Source of the DNA: Strix aluco
Taxonomy: Eukaryota; Chordata; Aves; Strigiformes; Strigidae
DNA length: 64,000 bases
Direction of reading: 5' to 3'
Assembly (NCBI RefSeq): GCF_031877795.1
Contig: NC_133971.1
Location: 13,556,325-13,620,324, forward strand
Position numbers and translations under genes: made by a program. Shown piece by piece: positions 39,343 to 50,403 of this stretch (position 1 is the stretch's first letter; each line of letters starts with the position of its first letter). The notes beneath the pieces are model-generated. The model was not told where the DNA came from, ran no database searches, and saw nothing but the letters and a program-made list of their open reading frames with translations.

Positions 39343-40322
39343 TGTGGTGGTCTGAGCCCAGAGGGCAACTGAGCACCACACAACTGCTCACTCACCCCTT
39401 CCCCCTCAGGAATGGGAAGGAGAAAATAAGGCAAACGGCTCTGGGAATCGAGATAAGGACAGAGAGGGATGACTCACCTGTTATGGTCACGGACAAAAGA
39501 CAGGCTCCTTAGGGGAAGAAAAAAACCATCAGTTTAAATCAGACACTAACAACACTTAACAGAATAGGACAGTGAGTAGTATTACCACATCTTAAAAATA
39601 CCTCCCCCAGCCCTCGCTTCTTCCTAGGCTCAGCTTTGCTCCCCATTTCTCTACCTCCTTCCCCCCCAGTGGCACAGCGGGGCAGGGAATGGGGAGTGCA
39701 GTCAATCCCTCAACATGTTCTTCCTCCTCAGGGGGAGGACTACTTGTACTCTTCCCCTGCTCCAGCGTGTCCCTCTCATGGGAGACAGTCCTCCATGAAC
39801 TTTCTCTGACATGAGTCCTGCCCATGTGATGCAACTCTTCCTGAGCTGCCCCAGCGTGGGTCCCTCCCGTGTGTTGCAGTCCTCCCAGCAACAGACTGCT
39901 CCAGTGTGGGCTTCCCTCAGAGTCCCCGCCTTCTTTGGGTTCAGCCACCTGCTCTGGCGTGGGGTCCTCCCCGGGCTGCAGGTGGACATCTGCTCCACCA
40001 GTGACCCCCATGGGCTGCAGGGGGGCCTCTGCTCTGGTCAACGTCTCCCCCTGACTCCTCTTCCTCCTTTTGTCCACTGACCTTGGTGTTTGCATAGGTG
40101 TCTCTTTCATGACTCCTCACAACTCCAACTCTTCCTCCCAGGTTTCCCTTCTTAAATACATTATTGCCGAGGTGCAGGCACCATTGCTAATTGGCTCAGC
40201 CTTGGTGCAAAGGCAGGTCTGACTTGAAGCTGGGGAAGCTTCAAGAAACTTCTCACAGGGGCCACCCCTGAAGCCTCTTCCCCCCCTTATCAAAACCCTG
40301 CCACACACACAAATCCAACACA
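39343..40322 (-). mobile_element. Near-complete ERV LTR (about 980 bp), minus strand
   Basis: On + it begins TGTGGTGGTCTGAGCCC and ends CACACACAAATCCAACACA. On the minus strand this gives an LTR starting TGTGTTGG and ending in CA. The middle carries CTGCTCCAGCGTG or CTGCTCCAGTGTG units alternating with GGGCTGCAG units, a known feature of a common avian ERVL-type LTR. TTTCTTAAATACATTATT at about 40151 is the reverse complement of its promoter-like TATTTAAGAAA. A minus-strand frame of 172 codons inside it is a by-product of the GC-rich repeats. No clear target-site duplication could be fixed and no internal region is attached, so it is a solo LTR. Confidence 0.9.
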
Positions 40323-42430
40323 GCCCAACCTTTTGTCACCAGTCCTGTCTGTTGCTATTGCAGTTTTATCTTTCAGTGTGTGGATTGTTTTCATAAACAA
40401 ATCTGAAAAGAGTGTTACTATGGTATTTGGGTTTTTTCCTTTCAAAGGTTACCAATCCAAGCACATCTGTTCCATTGGTGATTTTTTTCTACCCCTCAGT
40501 TTATGCATACAAGATGAAAGAATTTGACAACAGAACAACGGGACTACTTACTTATTTTAAAAAAAAAGGGAAGTAATTTTTTGTTCTTCTCTTGGTCTTC
40601 TATTTCCAAGATTTTACCCAAAAAAGGAAAAATAAAGAATAACTTCCTGACCAGACTCATGGTTATCCAGTGAAGTTTTTGTATTTATTTTCTTAGAGAA
40701 ACATTTTTAGCCAGAGTGTATTTGTTAATTATCAATCTCTAGTGTTTTCTGCTGTCTTGCCTTCTAGTTACTATGATCAAATCTTAAGTAGAAATAATAA
40801 ATCATACATACGTGGCCCAAAAAGTGGTAAACAAAAAAAGCCGCTTTATGAGGTCCCCCTCCATATTGTGTCTCAGTCACAGTTTAAATCGTTCAAATAA
40901 ATACTCAAAAATTTAGTTTACATGAAAAACACTTATATTTTGCATTCCGGAAACTGAGTTCATAATGTATTATGTGCAAAGTAGTAGATGTACTTCCAAG
41001 TTAACTGTTTAAAAAAAGCTACACATTTGTTAGCTTTTGGCACTTCCATTATATTTATGCTTAGTTGTCATTTTAAGGACATTAAAGAATGCCAGTATCA
41101 AGAGCCACCAATTCGGAGCAAACAGGTCACTCTTCCTTTTCTGTCATCATTAGCCAGTCTTAATTTGTTTGCGAAGGGACAAAATGGCCCTTATTAATTT
41201 GGTCAGTGCTCAGGGTCATGCTTGTCAGCTGAATAAACACGAAAAGGAAAATATATTTTATCTCCTAGTGGCTTTTCTTGGAATTTGATAGGGGATGCTG
41301 CACCACTCATTCCAGAGCAAAATAGGTCATCTCTCTTGAAGTATCCTTTTCTTTCCCACAACTCCCATATTACTAACAAATCACATACCTGAAAATTGAA
41401 TTAAGCACTGGATTTCCTCCTAGTTGTGCAACAAGCTTAAGTCTGCAAAAATAAAATAAGCTCTACCTTCTGAATTTGTCTTGTAATCGGGTACCACTGT
41501 TCCAGTTAATAAAAAGTTAAAATACTTCAAAGTGGTAAATTCCTGTGGCTTTTTTAATCTGATCTCACTTGCAGAAGTAAGTAAACCAAGAGATCAAAGA
41601 GAACTGTCGTACATTGATCTTTCTTTCTGAGGCTCTGCTTTTATAAATCTATGATGTTATGGAATGGCAAATGCAAAGAAAAATGTATCCCCTAGATGCA
41701 CATTAGCTTCAATTGTGCTAGTAACAGTGATTCGAAACCTTCACTCTCTCTGTGATTCATTGTCTTATGTGATCTGCAAAAGTGTAATTTTTTTTTTAAT
41801 ATTTTTTTTCTTCTTCTTAACCCATGCTTGCTCAATATGTGTAGATACATAATTGAGGTTTATACATGTATAATTGAAAGCTTCCCTGGGCCCCCTTTGT
41901 TAACAGAAAAAAATTAAAAAAAAAAAAAAATGAAAGGAAAAATGGCAGAGAAGTGAAGTCTGAACCTTCATATTTTTGGTATGCTTGATGAATGTTTGAC
42001 CTTACCCAGGATACATATGTAAGTAAAGGAGTAGGTAATGGGTGATTAGCTGTAACTGGATTAATCTGCAAGTGTGGCCATGTTCTCAAATAATGAATAA
42101 CTTCATTGTTTCCATGATTAAAACTCAGAACAGATGCTGTAATAGTAAAGATGTGCTAAAGGTGCTTGGACCTCATGCGGAAACTGGGCCATTTTTAGAG
42201 GGGCTTGATATGTAAATCATTATTTTTCTTCAGTGTATGCAAATTAGCTGCTTCCAGGGCCTGTGTTGCTTGACTTTGATCTGAAACAAGTAAACATTGA
42301 TTACAGTAGAAGAAAAATGTTCTGTGAAACTTTTATGCTTAGTATAATTCTGCTTTATGGTGTACATCAACAAGGTGTGATATGGATTCTTTTTGAAGAT
42401 TTTTTTTTTTTAATAGTAATTTCCCTGCAA
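40323..42430. other. Unique intronic sequence
   Basis: This is AT-rich, with poly-T and poly-A tracts near 41790 and 41920. A stretch at about 41030..41270 looks like conserved non-coding DNA (see findings). No gene or mobile element is recognised. Confidence 0.5.
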
Positions 42431-42662
42431 ATCATAGAATGGTTTGGGTCAGAAGGGACCTTAAAGACCATCTAGTTCCAACCCCCTGCCACGGACAGGG
42501 ACACCTTCCACTAGACCAGGTAGTTCAAAGCCCCGTGCAACCTGGCCTTGAACACTGCCAGGGAGGGGGCATCCATAACTTCCCATGGGCAACCTGTTCC
42601 AGTGTCTCACCACCCTCACAGTGAAGAATTTCTTCCTAATACCTAATTTAAATCTACCCTCT
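42431..42662 (-). mobile_element. CR1 LINE 3' tail, minus strand
   Basis: It starts on + with ATCATAGAATGGTTTGGGTC, the reverse complement of the CR1 terminus. It runs back through antisense of the RHW..L(P)..VV region (CCAGTGTCTCACCACCCTCA, then GTGAAGAATTTCTTCCTAAT) to antisense FRLD. The tail closely matches that of the copy at 17330, so both belong to the same [10 protein letters not shown] subfamily. Confidence 0.93.
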
Positions 42663-45600
42663 TTTGTTCATGAGCTTTTAAAACTTTGAGGGACTAAAAT
42701 CAAATTTTGAATGATGGTCAAAGAATGCCAGCTCTTTGCAGCATGAAAGGAGAGGGGGTTTGAAGGATGGAAGAAAATTCTGTGCCTGCAAGTTATAGTC
42801 TGATCTTTTTTCACTTTTCAGTCTTTTTGTCTGAAGCACTCCAGAGTCTTTTTTTTTTTTTTTTTTTCCCCCCTCTTTGATGGGTTGTACCTGTGCAGGT
42901 ACTTGCCCTGCCCACATTTCAGTATGTGGGCAGTTAACACAGAAGCCTGCAGAAGTAAGAGTCACCATTATAAATTGTAAACCAGCTTTGTAACTCCAGC
43001 AGTGCTGTCTAACCCAGTAACTCTTGACCTAAGCTGAGGCACTTTCAGTGCATCTGTTGTCCAAGAATATTGGGATAAGGTCCTGGCATACAACTACTAG
43101 GTATTTGCTTGTCTAATTTTTTGACCAAATCAGACTGAAGCCGGATAGGGAAGCTTGGGAAGAAATTTCCCTCTTCTTGCCAGTAAAGGTCTTAATAATA
43201 GATGGGTAGTGGTGGTTTGAGACACTGATGCTTTAATGGCCTGTTCTGAGAGCAGCCTCTGGGCATAGTGTTAAATCATGTGCAGTATGGACTTTGAAAT
43301 ACTGATTTTGGGAGCTCTGTGGTCTTTCCTCTCTTAAGCTTTTTGAGCAGGGGTTGATGTGAGCAGGTGTTACAAAGGTATACCAAAGTGGCTTCACACA
43401 GATAGTAAACTTGAACAAACTTTAATTTGAAACCGAATCCAAACAGCTGAAAACAGTGAGACAACGAGGGTTACCAAAACAATGCTCCCATAACATGTAA
43501 CAAACCATAGATTCAGAGTACCAGTTGGGGAAGTTATTGCTACACAACACCAGAGAAGAATAATGACACATAAGAATGATGACTCCAAAGTGGGCACACA
43601 CTCACTCACGGAAGGGGAAACCTCTTACTCAGGATACCCAGAAGATCAAATAATTGCAAGGAAAAGTTGGGTCTTAGTATTTACAACTGATCTGTAAAAT
43701 TTTTATGTTTCCATGTTACAAGTACGAGATAACATATTGACCTTCAGTTTTCCATGTTTGTGCTATGGCTTACCACTGTAACTTGTTCTATGCTCATATG
43801 CGAACCTTTATTTCTGATTTCTGACTATGTAGGGATAAACCATTGGTACTACTTCAGCTTGTATGATACCACTATCACAGGAAAATGTTACTAGAACAGC
43901 ACACTTGATCAATGTAATTTTTCTTTTCTTGACTGTAATGTGAAGTTGTAAAAACTCCTGAAGTCTACCATACTTTTTGGTTAGTATTGTCTCTAACAGT
44001 AAAGCTTGGTCTGTGCATTTTGCGTGCCTGACAGCAAATTGAAAATTGCCATCTAAGCTATTTCTTAAGGAATGAATCCCTAAATGTTGTGGTTTTGGAA
44101 CTGGTGTGAGCCTGGGAGGGAGACTTATCAGCAGGTAAGTTTTGGAAAAAATGCTGGAAAAAACCTGTTGGTGGGTTGTATTGGGTGTTTTTGTTTATTT
44201 TTACTAAATATTGCTCCAGTAGCCAAATGATAAAACTAAACTTGAATTTCCTTGTTACTAGCCTTGCCTCTTTTACTTTGTTCTCAGATGAAGTGAGCTT
44301 AAATACTGTCTTGATCCAATTGAAGGTTAGGTTTCTGGAGTGATCCAGTGACTTCAGTGCTGCAGTGTTTTTCTTGGGGGTTAAACCTGGGCTTTGGTTC
44401 AGGATGATTCAATGTTTTTCTTTTTGTGAAATAGTTTTATTAAGTAAGTTTTACATTCAGTATTAAAAGTGTCCAGTTAATAAAGCAGTTGAACAGAACC
44501 AAAAAACTAGGTTAACTCCCACAGTGGTACATAGTCACAGAAGTCATAAATTTCAAAGCTTTTAGCACTGCATGTTTTTCCTTGTGGACTCTCGTTAGTA
44601 TGGTTTAGCAAGGTTGTTTTATTTGCAATCTAGGCTATGGTTTCCAGGATTATAGCCTGCTATCTATTAGAATAAAAGAAATTTAAAATGAAGTTAAATT
44701 GTACTGTAGGTGATGCAGATACATGCAAACAAGGTGCATGTATCTTTGTCTGTATCCATGTATCCATTTGTCTGTATGGATGAAACTAATGCAGTGTCCC
44801 TGATTTCATGTTAGATACTTCCAAACTGCTTCCCCCTATACCTGAGAGAGCCTGAAAAATGAGATTGTATGGCTTAAAGATGTTGTCTTGGGCCTTTTTT
44901 GTGTGTATAACATATGGTTGATGCCAGCATGTGAACTGTTTGTATGGAAAATGGTTGGTTTCCAGACACCTTTCACTCTGAATCTCTTTGTTAGACTTCT
45001 CATCCCTTATACTTGTTTTGAGTACTTTTGAATAAAGTGCCCATTTTCAAATCTGAGCTGTTCTGTCTTTTAGGAGACTTTAGATTTCTATAAACTGACA
45101 AATTTCTGAACCATAGAAAGGGCAGCATCTTTGCCTCCTAATAGCTGTCATTTGTTTTCAGCTTTTGAAGTAGTAAAAATACTGCTGTATTTTGAAGTTA
45201 CCAGTGTGAAATTACTCTAGTCCATAAGATCTGCATGTAACTGTAAGAGACAAAAGGACTATGTGTGACTTAAAATTTTCAACAGTGACTTAGACAACTA
45301 CTTTTGTTTTATGAAAGATGCAGGGTCCTATTATTTTGAGTAAGAAGATGTAACCCTGAGAATACAGGATGTGGTATGTTGCTTCCTTGAAGTGAGGGCC
45401 CAAAGCTGATTTACAAGTTGATTAAAAGCTACACAGTCTATGCTGCCTTACAGACATGAGGAGTCCTAGTCAACCCCTAGTAGACCCTGGTAATAGAGGG
45501 GTGTGTGTGGTAGTTGTCCTGATTTTGACAGCACTCCCCTTTCACTAGTGGAAAGTGGAAAAAAGTTGAAATAAGACTCTAACACAGTATGAAGCATAAT

Positions 45601-46480
45601 GGGTAGAATTGTACTTAATTTTTCATTAAATCATGTTACTTTAGCAAAGTATTAATAGAAAACCCTTCTAATTCAGAGGTTACTACCATGTTGCAGACAT
45701 TGTAGTGCTTCTGTGCTAAGTTCAACACTCCAGACGTTTTAATGAAACTTGCATTAAATTAGTTATTAGATTTATAGTGATATCAAAGTAATCAACTGCT
45801 ACAATTTAGTATATGACTAGTCCTTGTAATTTAGAGAGTTCTAAGTCATACTGAACTTTTGAGAAAGTGTGTATAAATCTCTGAGGTGATATGATCTGTA
45901 AATAAAACTCTAAATGCCATACAAGTAAATCTTCTCTTGCTGTTAATTTTAGATTTTCTGTACAAGGGTGAAGAAACCAGAGCAGCTTTAAACTGTAAAG
46001 ACAAATGCAGTTGTTGTTTTGACTTTCACATGCCTGTCTGTTTTGTGCCCTTCCACACATACGTACTGATGTCTGTTCTTTCAGATACAATGTATGATAT
46101 ATTCTGCTATCATTTCTCTGCCTAATGGGACTTAATACAGGATTTTTAAAAATCTAGGTAGGGATGTTTCTTTCTCCTACCCATCAGTGTCGTTGTATTA
46201 AATTACTACCTGTTTTACTGGAAAAGCCTGGATATAAAGACCAGGATGAGTGAGAATAAGTCTACTTAATAAGTGTAGGTTTTACAAAGAGGGTATTTAG
46301 AAAACGTGGGCAGTTACTTGCTTAGATTACACAAAGAATTAATTAGAGGTGTGGAGTATTTAAAATCATCCCTTATTACCTTTCTGGTTACATCCTCACA
46401 TGGTGTTCATGGGTTTTCCTAATGGTAATACTTCTTGAAGTCTTCAGGCTTAAAAAAAAAATTTTCCTTGAGCCACATAG
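42663..46480. other. Unique intronic sequence
   Basis: This holds a T19C6 tract at 42849..42873 and otherwise AT-rich sequence. No gene or mobile element is recognised. Confidence 0.5.
42849..42873 (+). repeat. T19C6 homopolymer pair
   Basis: Nineteen T followed by six C form an all-pyrimidine tract. No flanking retroelement is recognised on either side within 180 bases. Confidence 0.85.
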
Positions 46481-47070
46481 TGATTCGTGGAAACAGACTA
46501 CAACTCAGAGTTATAAAGCAGGTACGTTTACTCTGGCACCAGGGTGCAAGGGGATTTCTCCACAAAGCTTGCACCCCAACAGCACATTTTACCAGAAACT
46601 TATAGAGTGTGGATATATATACATATTCAATGGATTACATAATACAAGTATCCATATGCATAAGTAAGGCTGGGTTAGTTCGAAAGGCTGATGTCAACAA
46701 TTTATGTTCTCTTTGCACCTGCGCATTGCCTTCTGGTGGACGTCTTCGGGGGTCTTTTGGAGGAAGGCTCACAGTCTTCACCTTGTACTTTTCCTCGGAG
46801 CATGCGCAGATTCTCTTAGCCAATTTCTTGAATAACAAGAGAGGTTCCTGCTGGTTTACCACCTCTATCTTATCTAAAAGCACCAGCATATTAGTTTCTA
46901 CTACCCATATATGGCTATCTATCCATTACAAAGACTAAACTTGCTAGAACACATCTGCTTTCCAAGGACATGTCTCATTTTTGCTGAATATGGTAGTTCT
47001 TAGTAAGTTTCCACAGAAAACTGCTTTGTTTTGATGAACACAGTAGCCCTTGGTAAGCTTCCACAGAACA
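46481..47070 (-). mobile_element. ERVK-like solo LTR, minus strand
   Basis: On the minus strand it starts TGTTCTGTGGAAGCTTACC and ends TTTCCACGAATCA. Near its end it has a typical R/U5 block: GGGGTGCAAGC, then GCACCCTGGTGCCAGAGTAA, then CCTGCTTTATAAC, with AGTAAA in the place of a poly(A) signal. Two TATA-like stretches lie upstream of it. GCATGCGCAGA-type and GCACCTGCGCA motifs in the middle are common in avian retroviral U3 regions. A 28-base unit built on TCCACAGAA is repeated near the U3 start (see findings). No gag, pol or env sequence is attached. The right boundary and the family are inferred, and no target-site duplication was confirmed. Confidence 0.7.
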
Positions 47071-48395
47071 GTCAGGGCAAGCAGGATTATTAAGCAATTT
47101 TCAGGAGTCATTATGAATTGCTACAAGTAAACAAGTTGTAAAGTAGGTGATCATTTCCTTGTATCAGTAGTGTTAATAAACACTTCTGGTAATGATAGGC
47201 ATGGGTAAATTGTCTGAGACTGACAAATGGCAGCTGACAGAAGGTGTGAAATGCGGTGGAGGCACTTAAAATTATGAACTTGGTTCTTGATTATTGCCCC
47301 TAACTACAGATCTCTGCCAAATGCAAAGTGGGTTGTGCTCCCCCCTTCCCCAGATATGCTTGCCCTTCTGACATTTTTTTTTGCTAATTGTGTTGTTGAG
47401 ACTAAGAGAGAAGCATGCCAATCTCCGAGTTCTGTGTTAGACATCTGGGGCAAAACTATGAAGCTATCAAATGCCTTATTCTAGTTCACTTTCAAAACAG
47501 TTCAGGAAAAGGTTTTTTCATGGCAGCTATTGTTCGATAACTGCGCATGGTATCTTTCTCAGTGCTGAATGGGAAGAAAGAGATCAAAAAGCCCATGTCT
47601 GCAAGGTCTCTTGTGGTGAGGCTGCATTATTTAAAAACTTAGGAGCATGTTAAAGGCAAACTTGGAGAAAATCTGTATTTTCTGGGACTGTATATGCTGC
47701 TTGTTAAGGTTAATTAAAAAATACGAGGAGATACATCTACTGGTAATTATGACTAATTTGTGCTCAAGTACACACATGCACATCACTGCTACACTGATCA
47801 AGTAAACCGTTTCTTTTCTAAATCAGACTGTAAATTAACAATGCAACCCCTTCACATAAATAATCTTGCTTTCATCTTGCATTGATTTATGGATCAACTT
47901 GAGCTCCATTACATGCTAAGAACCTTTTACTCAAAGCTCATTTCATCATGGGTTTCCTCTCTCTTGTTTTGTACCTGCCTTGCATAAATGTGTTGTGATT
48001 CCCTTTGATACGTTACTCCTAATTAAAGTGATGCTGGATTTGAAGCTTATATGGCAAAATGGATTAATTAGTATTTTAGTGATCTAAATAAGGAATAATA
48101 AGAACATTTTCTTTTCTTTTTGTGTGTAAAGATTATGTCTTCCATTCTTAAAATTGAGGTATTTGTGAATTGCTGTAGCTGGAATGCCCGGTTACACTTA
48201 ACAGTGCTCAGTAGTGCTTATTAGGAAGCTGCATTATAAATGTGTTTTCCATTAGTCAGAGGAATAAGTTAATGAATAGGAATTCTGCAATGCTGCGTTA
48301 TGGTCAAGGAGCTCTCGCTGTGCTTGGAGAGGCCGTTGTTCAGAGTGGCTTGTCATGGGGAGCTGGTCAGTGGAATGAGGAATGTTTCATCTTGC

Positions 48396-48420
48396 ATTTT
48401 TATTTTTATTTTTATTTTTA
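48396..48420 (+). repeat. ATTTTT hexanucleotide microsatellite
   Basis: Four perfect copies of ATTTTT run in tandem, then AATTTTG. It probably grew from an AT-rich stretch and is likely variable in length between individuals. Confidence 0.85.
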
Positions 48421-50382
48421 ATTTTGCTGTAACTGAGGGAAGAGTGAGACCTAATTGAGCATGTATGGAGCAGACAGAGTTGAATAAACAATTAGTTTTC
48501 TGAGTCCTCCAGTGCGATAGAATAAATGAATCCTTTATAGGTAGTCTAGGAGCTCATTGGTGAATGTGAATGGAAATAGATTTTATAAAGAACTAAACTG
48601 CTTTCACTTCATTAGTATTCATGGTGTAACAAAAAAACCTTCTCTTTCCAGAGATGTATATTCTCCTCTGAATTATTTTTTTTTTCATGAGACGAATGAT
48701 GATGGTGTCAACAGCTGATGAAGATGAATAGGTCTCTTTCTTATGTATTTCAGTTTTTTTGCAATTGAAAGTGACTTTGAAGGTTAGTTTTACTAAATTT
48801 TCATGCTCCTAGCTAAAGAGACTGGAAAAATATTTCTTAAAAATCTGTATGAGCAACAGCATTGGAAATGTTTGAAGTGAGGTGATGTGCATGTGAACAC
48901 CTGCATATACATGGAGTATAAATACGTATTTCCATGCATTTGTCATGGCTTTCTTGTGTTGTAAAAAAAATCATTAAAATAATTAAGGGTGAAAATTCTG
49001 CCTGTGGTGTCTAGAAATATCAAAGTTCTTTCCCATTTGCTGTGTAGCTAATTTCTCCTTTCATTGAGAATTTAAAGAAATACTCAATATGGCTAGTTTG
49101 GTATTTTTCTCTACAGCAGAGCGTAGTGCACAGGTATTGCTAGTGCTACTAATAGCTCTGCATATGATAGTATGAAAACAAATGCAGCCATAGAACATTA
49201 AAAACCAAAAATCTGCCAGGAAAGAGGTTTTATGCAAGGAAAAGTAAGAACATACTACTTTGGGTGGTGTAATTTTTTTTAGTGATGCTCAGTATTGATG
49301 ACTTTCATTTAAACACGTTGATGTTTGGTTCCTAGCGTTTCAGCTGAAAACTTGGTTGTCTTTGTTCTCTTCCACTTCTTAAGAGTACATAAATCAGTGA
49401 AAACAAAACAACCCCCCTGAAGTGTGTGCTTTGTGTTAGGAAGATGTGATTTTTGAAACTCACTCTGCTATTGCCCTGCACAGTTGTGTCTTTGTGGGGA
49501 CACAGCAGGGGTCAGGCTCCACTACTCCTCAGTGTCCATGGACCTGCTGGAAGGAGCAGAACTGCTGAAGTGCTTGTGCCAATGCCTACATCTTAAACCT
49601 GCAGTGTCTTGTTATTCCTGAAGTGTTGTGTGTATAGGTGTTTTTTCTTCTTTAACACTGCAAGCATGTAGATTTCCAGTTGTTGTCCCTTTGTCCCAAC
49701 AAAGGTGTTTCCCAGACCCTGGCAGCTGCCCACCAGGGTTGGGAGTTGGGTTGTGTCCCTGGTTTCCTCCCTGATTGAAGCAGCGGTGTTTGAGCAGCTT
49801 TCTGTTGGGTTTTTTTTGCTGCCGCCAGGCTACTCACTGAGTCTTTCATAGCAGGCAGATGTGACAGTAGTCACCAACACCAAATTTCAACACTATGAAA
49901 CACTTTTTCCTGCCAAGATGGCCAGCAGGACGGGGACAGGAAGGGAGTATCCTTCCTGCTGCATAGCAGTGGCATGCACTGCTGCATCTGGGCAGTGAAG
50001 GGTGGATTTTCTTTTTTTATCTTCCTTTGTCAGATCCTTTTTAAAACTGTGGAAGTGAAGGTGAAATGTGAGCATGCTTCCTGATGTTCAGGCAGCGCTC
50101 AGAGGGGCTGTATCCCTACAGAAAGGTTTTTTTTCCCTAGATTTTACGCTTAGAGCAGAGCTGAATGGGTTGGACAGAACCCTTGAACCCTACTCTCCGT
50201 TTTCATGGTTTTTTTAGATTAAATTGTCAAACTTCCTTACAGAATGTGCTGTATTGAATCTGGTCCTTCTGCATCTGTCCTAGTTGGGGTGACCTGTTGA
50301 GCTGCTGCAGCTTCATGCTGGCTAGCAGCCTGTGTGACACGCTTTGACTTATCTTGCTTTTCTAGAGTTGGAAATCAAGTGA

Positions 50383-50403
50383 TTTTTTTTTTTTTTTTTT
50401 TTT
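50383..50403 (+). repeat. T21 homopolymer
   Basis: An uninterrupted run of 21 T. There is no adjacent element that would make it a LINE or SINE tail. Confidence 0.9.

Noticed and set aside
39592-40110. 172-codon open frame on the minus strand
   Set aside because: It lies wholly inside the LTR at 39343..40322 and owes its length to GC-rich repeat units. It is not a retroviral or host protein.
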